From positions 84,080 to 116,081 of the forward strand of contig NZ_PGEM01000024.1 in assembly GCF_002934005.1 (NCBI RefSeq): a stretch of DNA of 32,002 nucleotides, written 5' to 3'. The DNA comes from Cuspidothrix issatschenkoi CHARLIE-1. Lineage in GTDB: Bacteria; Cyanobacteriota; Cyanobacteriia; Cyanobacteriales; Nostocaceae. Position numbers and translations under genes: made by a program. This document shows, one piece after another, positions 1-6,827 of this stretch (the first letter of the stretch is position 1; each line of letters opens with the position of its first letter). The notes under the pieces were generated by a model that saw only the letters and a list, made by a program, of their open reading frames with translations, was not told the origin of the DNA and made no database searches.

Positions 1-87
1 CAACTGTTTTGAGACTTCATTTGCCAAAACCTTGCACTTGCTTGTTCTTAAAATCCGCGAAACCCCTATCAATAAACGGTTATGGCT

Positions 88-104
88 TTATTCAGCAAAC
101 CCTA
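88..104. repeat. Possible insertion-element end motif
   Basis: The 17-mer TTATTCAGCAAACCCTA matches TTTTTCAGCAACCCCTA at 31104-31120 in 15 of 17 positions. Wordings of this type resemble terminal or subterminal sequences of cyanobacterial insertion elements, but that is from memory and no transposase is present. Positions 1-133 otherwise hold no supportable gene. Confidence 0.25.
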
Positions 105-133
105 TCTAAGTATTATCATCAATTGAAGGCATT

Positions 134-158
134 AAAAAAGACAGATATTTCGTCTGTC
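134..158 (-). terminator. Intrinsic terminator of the RRM gene
   Basis: Read on the minus strand, a 6-bp stem (GACAGA at 153-158 pairing with TCTGTC at 140-145, 7-nt loop) is followed at once by six T (134-139). It lies about 50 bp after the stop of the RNA-binding protein gene, so it is a standard Rho-independent terminator for that gene. Confidence 0.75.
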
Positions 159-209
159 CTCATGAAATTGTTATTTGAGTTTTGGTGCTAAAACTTAGTA
201 ACGGTCGCG

Positions 210-491
210 TTAACCACCATATCCACCTCGTCCACCACCACCACGCTCCTCTCTGGGTTTAGCTTTGTTAAGTTTTAAGCTACGTCCCATCCATTCAGCA
301 CCGTCAAGTGCAGCAATTGCGGTTTGTTCTTCTGCATCTGATCCCATTTCTACAAAGGCAAAACCCCGAAGGCGGCCAGTTTCCCGGTCAATAGGCAGTT
401 GGACTCTTCTTACAGTTCCATATTCTGAAAAATTCTGCTTGAGGTCTTCTTCTGTAACTTCATAGGACAAGTTACCGACATAAATTGACAT
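210..491 (-). CDS. Glycine-rich RRM RNA-binding protein (cyanobacterial Rbp family)
   Basis: A 93-residue protein with one RNA recognition motif. RNP2 is visible as IYVGNL (residues 3-8) and RNP1 as RGFAFVEM (about 42-49), followed by a short Arg/Gly-rich tail. Cyanobacterial Rbp proteins of this layout bind single-stranded RNA, and several are cold-inducible; a long AT-rich leader lies upstream here, but no cold element was identified. The tail looks clipped: the TAA stop at 210-212 is followed in frame by RDRY and a second TAA (195-197), an ending I associate with this family. The gene is probably monocistronic, with its own terminator at 134-158. Family assignment is firm; which paralogue (rbpA-F) cannot be told. 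Confidence 0.93.
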   Translation of the reverse strand: MSIYVGNLSYEVTEEDLKQNFSEYGTVRRVQLPIDRETGRLRGFAFVEMGSDAEEQTAIAALDGAEWMGRSLKLNKAKPREERGGGGRGGYGG

Positions 492-611
492 TGAATAGCT
501 CCAGAAATTAAAAAATGGTTTTTGACAGTATTAGCATGAGGGATACCTCAAGCATATAATACTGTTAATTCAGGTTTGTTTTTGAATTGGCTTTGAAATC
601 TGTTGTATAAA

Positions 612-707
612 ATAGGACTTACGAAAAACGGAACGAAAGTAGGGGTAATTCATGAATTACCCCTACGCAATAATATGGGTTTTAACCACATCTTGCGTAA
701 GTCCTAT
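612..707. repeat. MITE-like inverted-repeat element with nested palindrome
   Basis: A 96-bp unit bounded by perfect 12-bp terminal inverted repeats (ATAGGACTTACG at 612-623, its complement at 696-707). Inside, 639-666 is a perfect 28-bp palindrome centred on TTCATGAA. It contains no ORF. Terminal repeats of the type GGACTTACG are common in Nostocales intergenic DNA (from memory). It lies between the RRM gene and the nuclease gene, and could supply a hairpin to either transcript. Confidence 0.6.
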
Positions 708-752
708 AAAAGTAGAAGACAGACCTAAAACTTTTTCAAGAACTTGTGGATG

Positions 753-1622
753 TTAAGAGGTTGTGCGATAAGGGTGAGATTTCATAATTGGCATAGAATC
801 ATATTTTGGTTGTTTTAACTCAGCAAATTCACAGATAGAACTAAAATTACAAAACCGGCAATGGTTTCCAGGGTTAGGTGGAAAAATTTGACTGAAGTTG
901 CTATTTTTAGCTTCGTATTCTTGTAAATCTTGTTGATGCTGATGGGCAATATTAGCCAATTCAGATTCTAAGGATTTAGATTCACTATGACTAATAGTAA
1001 TTAATTCGGATTTTTTGCCCACTTCCAAATTATAAAAAGATGCAACTGCGGGTTTGCCAGGATAAAGATAACGGGCCGCAAGTAAATAAACCAATGCTTG
1101 TCTGTGGTCAAAAGCCGATCTACCTGTTTTAAAATCTAAAATATGTAAGGTGCTATCAGACTCAATAAATATACAGTCCATGGCGGCATATAACCGAAAG
1201 CAGTAATCTTGTTTTTCAATCACAATCGGTTTAGGAAAACCTTCATCACCTGAAGTTAATTCTAGAATCCGCTTACCTAATAATAAAGGGGCATTTTGAT
1301 ATTTTCTTAAAATTTGTAATACCCGATATTTAACAGTTTCATGAGTCTGACTTAACCCTAATAACCTCGCCACTTTTTCCACACCGTCAACCTGAGTTAA
1401 CCAATGAAGATGACGATGAAACTCATATACACCTTTTTGGGCAAGAATGCCAATGCGCTGGGGTGTGCTAGCTGTCGCCAATAAAGCTTTGACTTGGGGT
1501 TCATGTTGTCGCGCTTTAATAAATCCTCTTCTCATTTGGCAATGCCAGTGTTCTTGCCCCCTGGTGGGGGCAAATAAAGACCAAAGGTGGTAACTAACAA
1601 AGGGTCTATCGGGGGTTGACAT
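753..1622 (-). CDS. PD-(D/E)XK nuclease family protein with probable Fe-S cluster (RecB/Cas4-like)
   Basis: A 289-residue protein. The nuclease core is visible as D149 (in AAMDCIFIE) and the D163-F-K165-TG motif, the metal-binding D and D-x-K of the PD-(D/E)XK fold. Three cysteines near the C-terminus (C255, C258, C264) plus one near the N-terminus (C28 in HWHCQMRRG) match the four-Cys arrangement that holds a 4Fe-4S cluster in Cas4 and AddB-type nucleases. No cas genes or helicase lie nearby, so this is a stand-alone RecB-like nuclease, probably in DNA repair rather than CRISPR adaptation. It starts with ATG and is divergent from the phosphohexomutase gene 122 bp away. The exact substrate is unknown. 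Confidence 0.8.
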   Translation of the reverse strand: MSTPDRPFVSYHLWSLFAPTRGQEHWHCQMRRGFIKARQHEPQVKALLATASTPQRIGILAQKGVYEFHRHLHWLTQVDGVEKVARLLGLSQTHETVKYRVLQILRKYQNAPLLLGKRILELTSGDEGFPKPIVIEKQDYCFRLYAAMDCIFIESDSTLHILDFKTGRSAFDHRQALVYLLAARYLYPGKPAVASFYNLEVGKKSELITISHSESKSLESELANIAHQHQQDLQEYEAKNSNFSQIFPPNPGNHCRFCNFSSICEFAELKQPKYDSMPIMKSHPYRTTS

Positions 1623-1744
1623 TGCTCATGTAGAGTGAGAGAAATTACCTTGGGGATACTTGCGGCTTAGTGGCTGTTCCACAGCTTTGCGAGATGCTTC
1701 CTAATAGTAAATAGTAATAATAATGCACGGGAGAGAGTGGCAAT

Positions 1745-3172
1745 ATGAGTAACCCTAGCAATTCCGGTGAGATTAAGTTTGGGACTGATGGATGGCGCGG
1801 AATTATTGCCGATGATTTTACTTTCCCAAATGTGCGGAAAGTTACCAGGGCAATAGCTAGTTATCTGGAAACTGCCTATAGTAAGGACAGACCAGTGTTA
1901 ATCGCTTATGATACAAGATTTTTAGCTGACGAGTTCGCCCGCACTGCTGCGGCTGTTTTGGCAGATTTGGGTTGGAATGTAAAAATTACGGATCGGGATT
2001 GCCCCACTCCAGTAATTGCCTACAATGCCCGTCATCTAAATTCCGCAGGGGCTTTAATGTTTACTGCTAGTCATAATCCTGCACCCTATTGTGGGATTAA
2101 ATATATCCCTGATTATGCTGGACCTGCGACTCCAGAAATTACTGATACCATTGTGGCTAATATAGAAACGGCATCGGATGAGTTACCTGGTAGTAACCCA
2201 TCTGGTTCTATTTCTACCTTTGATCCTAAGCCCGATTATTTGCATTTTATCTACACCTTGCTGGATGTGGAAAAAATTAAAAGTGCGAATTTAAAGGTTA
2301 AGTATGATGCCCTCTATTCTACCTCGCGTGGTTATTTAGATGAAGTCCTGCAACAATGCGGTTGTCAGTTAGAAAGTTTCCACACCTGGCGGGATGTGCT
2401 TTTTGGCGGTGGTATGCCTGAACCCAAAGGGGAGCAGTTGGTTGAGTTGGTGGAAGCTGTGAAAGCTGATCAGGCTGATTTGGGTTTGGCTACCGATGGT
2501 GATAGCGATCGCTTTGGTATTGTTGATGAACAAGGTAATGTCCTCACTCCCAATACAGTGCTGTTAGTTCTAGCACGGCATTTGATTAAAAACAAGGGTA
2601 AGAGCGGTGCAATTGTTAGGACTGTGGCAACTACGCATTTATTAGATAATTTTGCTGCTAAGTATGGCTTGCAAATTTATGAAACTGCGGTAGGTTTTAA
2701 ATACATTGGCGAGAAAATGCGGGAAACCGCCGTTTTGATCGGTGGAGAAGAATCCGGTGGTTTGAGTATCATTGGTCATATTCCTGAGAAAGATGGGGTT
2801 TTAGCAGATATGCTAGTAGCTGAGGCGATCGCTTATGAAGGTAAGCCTTTGAGTCAGTTAGTACAGGAAGCTATTGCTGAAGCTGATGGTCCTTTGTATA
2901 ACAATCGTTTAGATTTACACCTGACGGAAGCGCACAAAGTGGCAGTTATCAATTCTTATACCCAAAATCCGCCTTCAGAAGTGGCAGGAATTAAGGTGAA
3001 AGAGGTGGGCAGGAAGGATGGTATTAAACTGTATTTAGAAGGGGGTAGCTGGGTGTTGCTCCGTCCTTCTGGTACAGAACCTTTGGTGAGGGTGTACATG
3101 GAAACTAACTCACCGGAAAAACTTAGCCAAATTGGTAAATTCATGGAAAGTGAAATTGCTAAGTTAGGTTAG
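1745..3172 (+). CDS. Phosphoglucomutase/phosphomannomutase family protein
   Basis: A 475-residue alpha-D-phosphohexomutase. All four signature loops are present: the phosphoserine loop TASHNP (S109), the Mg-binding loop DGDSDR (D251, D253, D255), the sugar-binding loop GGEESGG and the phosphate-binding loop RPSGTEP near the C-terminus. Enzymes of this family move phosphate between C1 and C6 of glucose, mannose or glucosamine through a bisphosphorylated intermediate, feeding glycogen, cell wall and polysaccharide synthesis. The length suits the bacterial phosphoglucomutase/phosphomannomutase group; substrate choice cannot be read from sequence, and GlmM or ManB activity is not excluded. A purine-rich GGGAGAGAG precedes the ATG. 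A strong hairpin at 3191-3224 follows, so the gene probably ends its transcript there. Confidence 0.92.
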   Translation: MSNPSNSGEIKFGTDGWRGIIADDFTFPNVRKVTRAIASYLETAYSKDRPVLIAYDTRFLADEFARTAAAVLADLGWNVKITDRDCPTPVIAYNARHLNSAGALMFTASHNPAPYCGIKYIPDYAGPATPEITDTIVANIETASDELPGSNPSGSISTFDPKPDYLHFIYTLLDVEKIKSANLKVKYDALYSTSRGYLDEVLQQCGCQLESFHTWRDVLFGGGMPEPKGEQLVELVEAVKADQADLGLATDGDSDRFGIVDEQGNVLTPNTVLLVLARHLIKNKGKSGAIVRTVATTHLLDNFAAKYGLQIYETAVGFKYIGEKMRETAVLIGGEESGGLSIIGHIPEKDGVLADMLVAEAIAYEGKPLSQLVQEAIAEADGPLYNNRLDLHLTEAHKVAVINSYTQNPPSEVAGIKVKEVGRKDGIKLYLEGGSWVLLRPSGTEPLVRVYMETNSPEKLSQIGKFMESEIAKLG

Positions 3173-3190
3173 TTTTGTTTTTAATTTGAC

Positions 3191-3224
3191 AATGTAGAGA
3201 CGTTCCATATAACGTCTCTACATT
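3191..3224. repeat. Palindromic repeat, probable hairpin after the phosphohexomutase
   Basis: A 14-bp perfect stem (3191-3204 with 3211-3224) encloses the 6-nt loop CCATAT; the stem core is TGTAGAGACGTT. I recall this as one of the small palindromes dispersed in Nostocales genomes. Only a short T run follows, so it may act as an RNA 3' stabiliser or a weak terminator. Confidence 0.65.
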
Positions 3225-3249
3225 TATGAAAAATTTATATGTTTAAATT

Positions 3250-3528
3250 ATGATGTTGAAAATATTGGCCAATTTTTTAATATTACTAATTATAGCTGTT
3301 TGGGTAGTGGCGATCGCTCTGATTTCTGTGCAAAATGCTACTCCTGTATCTTTAAAGTTTTTAGTTTTTCAATCAATACAAATTCCCTTTGGTTTAATGT
3401 TAGCTTTCGCTGTGGCAGTGGGTTTGTTAAGTGTCGCAATTTTGCAGCCTTTATGGGAAAGAGAAGAAGAATTTGAGTCTATGACGGAGGAAGATACAGA
3501 GTTTTTTGTTGATGATGAGGATTTTTAG
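3250..3528 (+). CDS. LapA-domain (DUF1049) small membrane protein
   Basis: A 92-residue protein with two hydrophobic helices (about residues 5-26 and 42-66) around the conserved segment VQNATPVSLKFL, followed by a very acidic cytoplasmic tail. This matches the lipopolysaccharide assembly protein A (LapA/YciS, DUF1049) domain: an N-terminal membrane anchor, the QN pair, then a second helix. In Proteobacteria LapA works with LapB to control LPS synthesis; no lapB-like TPR gene is visible here, and in cyanobacteria the role is unproven. The gene begins ATGATG, so the exact first residue is uncertain by one. It is 77 bp after the phosphohexomutase and separated from it by a hairpin. Confidence 0.82.
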   Translation: MMLKILANFLILLIIAVWVVAIALISVQNATPVSLKFLVFQSIQIPFGLMLAFAVAVGLLSVAILQPLWEREEEFESMTEEDTEFFVDDEDF

Positions 3529-3545
3529 AAGTTTCTCATACAAAG

Positions 3546-3608
3546 AGGAAAAGAGATTTTTGATTAGAATTAAAGGCTTTAGGTGTGAATCCTGATGAAC
3601 TAGAGTAA
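3546..3608 (+). pseudogene. Possible decayed C-terminal tail of a Uma2-type protein
   Basis: Immediately after the LapA-like gene, one frame reads KEEKRFL, and after a frame change at about 3564 another reads LELKALGVNPDELE and stops at TAA (3606-3608). Endings of the kind LxxLGINPDE are typical of Uma2-family (DUF820) nucleases, which are very abundant in cyanobacteria. Only about 20 residues are left, with no start. Chance similarity is possible. Confidence 0.3.
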
Positions 3609-3611
3609 TAC

Positions 3612-3647
3612 TAAAAAAACAAAAATAGTCGGTTTTAACCGACTTTT
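3612..3647 (+). terminator. Intrinsic terminator, possibly bidirectional
   Basis: A 7-bp stem AGTCGGT/ACCGACT (3627-3633, 3638-3644) with a 4-nt loop is followed by TTTT and preceded by an A-rich tract (3613-3625), so it would work on either strand. A second 7-bp hairpin (CAGGGAA/TTCCCTG, 3657-3674) follows 12 bp later. The rest of the gap to 3957 holds no supportable gene. Confidence 0.7.
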
Positions 3648-3957
3648 GCCTTTAGACAGGGAATTTATTCCCTGGATATATTTGATGTTTAATTTTGTTA
3701 CATCCAGTTGTCAAATTTATACAAAACTATTTTATAAGCTGTTGTGGGGGTTTTTATGTCAATTTTTCAAAATTACGCCTTTTTTACCTTATTCCATTAA
3801 CAAAATTGATAGGTACAAAGTCTTATCTTTATTTCTACCTGACTACCCACTAAATTCTCCTCAAGGTTTTTTCCACTTTTTCAGTACGCCCTAATTACTG
3901 TTTGAGTTAAGATTTAAAGAGGATAATTATTGAGAAATCTCTGTGTAGGTTAGGAAA

Positions 3958-4245
3958 ATGGCAGCACAAAAATTAAGCGAAACAGAACTACAGAAAGCCC
4001 TTAATACTTTACCCGGATGGCAAATTAAAGAGGGCAAATTATACAAAGAATACAAATTTAGCTCCTTTGCAACTGCTTTAGGATGGATGGTGACAGTGGG
4101 TGTTCATGCGGAAACTATGGGACATCACCCAGAATGGTTTAATGTTTACAACACCGTTAGGGTGTATCTTGCGACCCATGACATCGGTAACGCTATCAGT
4201 AATTTAGATGTGGAATTGGCCAAGAAAATGGAAGATTTAGCTTAG
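3958..4245 (+). CDS. 4a-hydroxytetrahydrobiopterin dehydratase (pterin-4a-carbinolamine dehydratase)
   Basis: A 95-residue single-domain protein, the usual length for the PCD/DCoH family. The active-site motif is clear: H50-A-E then GHHPEW (H56, H57, P58), followed by the conserved THD and a C-terminal helix ending AKKMEDL. The enzyme dehydrates 4a-hydroxytetrahydropterin so that the cofactor can be re-reduced. In cyanobacteria, where phenylalanine hydroxylase is often absent, the family may act in general pterin salvage or in other roles. The start is ATG with TAGG close upstream. It is monocistronic: a repeat hairpin follows at 4269, and the next gene is convergent. No molybdopterin or hydroxylase gene is adjacent. 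Confidence 0.92.
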   Translation: MAAQKLSETELQKALNTLPGWQIKEGKLYKEYKFSSFATALGWMVTVGVHAETMGHHPEWFNVYNTVRVYLATHDIGNAISNLDVELAKKMEDLA

Positions 4246-4268
4246 GTGACGGTTGACGGTTGCCTCAT

Positions 4269-4296
4269 GTACGGGCGAACGGCCGTTCGTCCGTAC
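4269..4296. repeat. Palindromic repeat (GGGCGAACG family)
   Basis: A 28-bp near-perfect palindrome (14-bp arms, one G-T pair) starts with GTACGGGCGAACGG and lies between two convergent genes. Related degenerate copies occur at 18699-18725 and 24325-24344. This is a dispersed palindrome that may serve as a shared terminator for the two flanking genes. It is followed by TTACCAA heptamers (about 4298-4313). Confidence 0.6.
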
Positions 4297-4313
4297 TACC
4301 AATTACCAATTAC

Positions 4314-5345
4314 CTAACTCGTTTCTTGAATTTGTAATCTAATTGTGTGTTCTGTTGTACCGCTTAACTGTAGTTCCATGATTTCACCACCAAGGGGTTC
4401 TATGCAGGTGAGGAGCGATCGCAAATGGGGTGTACTTGCACCAGTATCTACATATAATCTATCGGCTAAGTTACTAATTTTTTTCCAAGTCATATACAAC
4501 TTACCAATAGTCTGTTCAATTTGCGATGCTTGATTTACTAAGTCAGCAGCAATACTTAAACAACCGACCCTTTGGGCTTCTTCTAATGCGGTTTCAATAT
4601 CCACATCTTCCTCTGTTAAGGCTTGAACTTGGGCGGCAGATTTGAGATATTTGGCTAATTGCCGGGCTTCCGAGGTGGCTTGTTTAACAGTATCAACATC
4701 AGGATTGGCGGCTATATCCCTTTGTAATGCCTTTTGGTGTAATTCGGGCAGTTTCTCCATTTCCTTAACCAAAGGGGTAATGTAGCGCGGTGGCAGACTA
4801 TTATCTGCGGCTTTTTCCCTGACTTCCTCTGGTAATAGGTCTGAGGACATAGCTGTCCATTCGTCACTGAGTTGACGGACTTCTCTGCGGGTGATGCGAT
4901 CGCCTTTTTCAGCAGCTTCACTGACCATTTGTTGCACTTCCGGTACAGCTTTAGCGGTTTCTACAAACGCCCGCTTACTAAAGTTATTTACAGTATCAGG
5001 GTTCAGTTTGCCATCGGATATCAAAGTATCAGCACTATTAGCTAATTGAATCCAACTATAAGCTTGAGTTTTACTAATTTCTCGTTCTTTGAGCCATTTG
5101 AGAAAACCTGTACCACGCCCATCTCCACCCTTCTTTTCTCTATCACGGATGGAGCGTAAAATTCGACCTCGCCAAATTTCCGTCTGCAAATCAAAGCGAT
5201 CGCATACCTGCCAGGCTACATCTAACTGTTGTAAAAAATCGGACTCAGGAATTTGTTCATCTTCTGGATCAGGCAATGCAAAGTCTAAATCTGCTGGCTG
5301 TTGGAGTGCAGCAGCAATATCATTCATGGAGTCAGTATCTTGCAC
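4314..5345 (-). CDS. Conserved hypothetical protein, helical, possibly DNA-binding
   Basis: A 343-residue soluble, mostly helical and charged protein that I do not recognise firmly. Residues about 45-105 (from WQVCDRF through LKEREISKTQAYSWIQLA) resemble the helical module found in DUF3102- or ParB-like proteins, where a phage/plasmid-style helix-turn-helix follows. The middle (about 120-250) is rich in Glu, Lys and Arg and may form coiled coils. No signal peptide or membrane segment is seen. The start is uncertain: the longest version begins with GTG at 5343-5345, while an ATG six codons in (5325-5327) is equally plausible; neither has a clear Shine-Dalgarno. It is a stand-alone gene convergent with the pterin dehydratase and divergent from folD. 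No ParA partner is adjacent. Confidence 0.7.
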   Translation of the reverse strand: MQDTDSMNDIAAALQQPADLDFALPDPEDEQIPESDFLQQLDVAWQVCDRFDLQTEIWRGRILRSIRDREKKGGDGRGTGFLKWLKEREISKTQAYSWIQLANSADTLISDGKLNPDTVNNFSKRAFVETAKAVPEVQQMVSEAAEKGDRITRREVRQLSDEWTAMSSDLLPEEVREKAADNSLPPRYITPLVKEMEKLPELHQKALQRDIAANPDVDTVKQATSEARQLAKYLKSAAQVQALTEEDVDIETALEEAQRVGCLSIAADLVNQASQIEQTIGKLYMTWKKISNLADRLYVDTGASTPHLRSLLTCIEPLGGEIMELQLSGTTEHTIRLQIQETS

Positions 5346-5500
5346 GATGGTAGCTGGTTGAGGTGTGCGATTTAGCTTATGTTCACATAATTTGTGCTTT
5401 GAAAATTAGTGATATAAAGCAAGTAAGTATTTTACTGCAAAAATTAAATTTTAGGGGACTGGGAAAATGAGAAAATAAAGAAACAAAAAACTCTTTCCTA

Positions 5501-5612
5501 TTCCCTATTCCCTATTCCCTATTCCCTATTCCCCATTCCCCATTCCCCATTCCCCATTCCCCATTCCCTGTTCCCTGTTCCCTGTTCCCTGTTCCCTGTT
5601 CCCTGTTCCCTG
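5501..5612. repeat. Heptanucleotide tandem array (STRR), 16 units in three blocks
   Basis: Sixteen perfect 7-bp units sit head to tail: four TTCCCTA (5501-5528), five TTCCCCA (5529-5563) and seven TTCCCTG (5564-5612), with partial units on each side. Short tandemly repeated repetitive sequences of 7 bp are a known feature of heterocystous cyanobacteria. The array ends 11 bp before the folD ATG, so it forms the immediate folD leader and leaves no purine-rich ribosome binding site. Confidence 0.95.
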
Positions 5613-5623
5613 TTCCCTTCCTT

Positions 5624-6499
5624 ATGAAACAAACTGCCAAAATCCTGGATGGTAAGGCATTAGCTGATAAAATTCAGATAGAACTAACTCAAACCATCGC
5701 CAAATTAAAAGATCAAGTAGGGCGATCGCCCGGTTTAGCAGTATTAATGGTGGGAGATAACCCCGCTTCCGCCGCCTATGTCCGCAACAAAGAAAAATCC
5801 TGTGCCAAAGTGGGAATTACCTCTTTTGGTAAACACTTTCCCAGCCAAACCAGCCAAACTGAATTAGAAGAAGTAATTGCCCAACTCAACCAAGATCCCA
5901 AAGTAGATGGGATTTTAGTCCAGTTACCCTTACCTCCTCATTTAGATGCTGTTAGCCTATTACATAAAATCGCACCAGATAAAGACGCGGATGGACTTCA
6001 TGCTGTGAACTTGGGGCGACTGGTGCGAGGTGAAACAGGTTTACGCAGTTGTACTCCTGCTGGTGTGATGCGGTTGTTAGCAGAATATAAAATTCCGTTA
6101 CAGGGGAAAAAAGCCGTAGTTTTAGGACGTAGTATTTTAGTAGGGAAACCCATGGCCTTAATGCTACTAGAAGCTAATGCTACAGTCACCATTGCCCATT
6201 CCAAATCCCAGGATCTACCAGATATTACCAAAGATGCCGATATTCTCATTGCTGCCACAGGTATTCCGGGAATGATTAGCGCCGAAATGGTAAAACCGGG
6301 CGCAGTTGTGGTAGATGTGGGAATAAACCGTGTTAGCGATAGCAGTGGCAAAAGTCGTTTAGTCGGCGATGTTCAATTTGAAGCGATCGCTAATGTGGCA
6401 GAATATATTACCCCCGTTCCTGGTGGTATCGGTCCTATGACGGTCGCCATGTTATTGCAAAATACTGTTTCTAGCTATTTGCAAACCGCAGGCAATTGA
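5624..6499 (+). CDS. folD: Bifunctional methylenetetrahydrofolate dehydrogenase/cyclohydrolase FolD
   Basis: A 291-residue cytosolic enzyme that interconverts 5,10-methylene-, methenyl- and 10-formyl-tetrahydrofolate using NADP, supplying one-carbon units for purines and fMet. The catalytic Y52 and K56 lie in [10 protein letters not shown], followed by [10 protein letters not shown] and PDKDADG. The Rossmann half has [12 protein letters not shown] and the C-terminal [10 protein letters not shown] signature. The length is typical. The ATG matches family N-termini (AKILDGK), although the start is preceded by pyrimidine-rich heptamer repeats instead of a normal ribosome binding site. The folded element at 6574-6686 separates it from crtE, so co-transcription with crtE is doubtful although both run the same way. 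Confidence 0.97.
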   Translation: MKQTAKILDGKALADKIQIELTQTIAKLKDQVGRSPGLAVLMVGDNPASAAYVRNKEKSCAKVGITSFGKHFPSQTSQTELEEVIAQLNQDPKVDGILVQLPLPPHLDAVSLLHKIAPDKDADGLHAVNLGRLVRGETGLRSCTPAGVMRLLAEYKIPLQGKKAVVLGRSILVGKPMALMLLEANATVTIAHSKSQDLPDITKDADILIAATGIPGMISAEMVKPGAVVVDVGINRVSDSSGKSRLVGDVQFEAIANVAEYITPVPGGIGPMTVAMLLQNTVSSYLQTAGN

Positions 6500-6573
6500 G
6501 AAATAATTTTTGATGAATATTCATGATTTCTCACCAAACCCGACAATCAATTTTGAATTTTAGATTTATTCCC

Positions 6574-6686
6574 CGAGTCAACCACCCATCACTTCCCTTC
6601 GGGTAAGTGAGGGCTTGTAAAAGCCTAGTTGGACTCAGTTCTTAACCGAACTACATGAATGTGGGGGCTTTAAACCCCTTGAGATG
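6574..6686. ncRNA. Candidate structured RNA or mobile-element end (HEARO/omega-RNA-like?)
   Basis: This stretch folds well by eye. A closing stem GAGTCAAC/GTTGGACTC (6575-6582 with 6628-6636, one bulged G) encloses two hairpins: TCACTT-CCC-TTC-GGG-T-AAGTGA (6589-6610) and GGCTT-GTAA-AAGCC (6612-6625). Two more hairpins follow: AGTTC/GAACT (6637-6652) and GGGG/CCCC (6664-6678). There is no coding potential. The flanks are AT-rich direct-repeat-like DNA (TTTTGAATTTTAGATTT before, TTTTGAATCTTCAATCC after). A compact multi-branch fold of this size recalls the RNA of IscB-type elements (HEARO) or ends of IS200/IS605 elements, but no iscB or tnpB is next to it, and the match is from memory. The remaining intergenic sequence to 6827 is AT-rich and otherwise unremarkable. 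Confidence 0.35.
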
Positions 6687-6827
6687 TTAAATTTTGAATC
6701 TTCAATCCAAAATTTAAAATCCGAAATCTAAAATCCGGTGAGCGTTTCAGTCCTAAATCTCCGTTAAATCGGTACAGACATCACAAACAACAGCCCCTTA
6801 TTTTCAACAGTTAAGAGGAATTACAGC

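Noticed and set aside
9-191. 60-residue open frame at the left edge
   Set aside because: No ribosome binding site, no known motif and a repeat-like sequence; it runs over the terminator of the RRM gene.
753-1622. Cas4 adaptation gene
   Set aside because: The Fe-S PD-(D/E)XK motifs fit Cas4, but no cas gene or array is near and the length and layout fit a stand-alone RecB-like nuclease.
1623-1744. Promoter boxes between the nuclease and phosphohexomutase genes
   Set aside because: Several AT-rich hexamers would fit and none stands out, so no call was made.
3646-3894. 82-residue open frame beginning with TTG
   Set aside because: Composition is AT-driven, there is no signature or ribosome binding site, and its start sits on a hairpin.
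5501-5612. CRISPR array
   Set aside because: Units are contiguous 7-mers with no unique spacers and no cas genes; they are STRRs.
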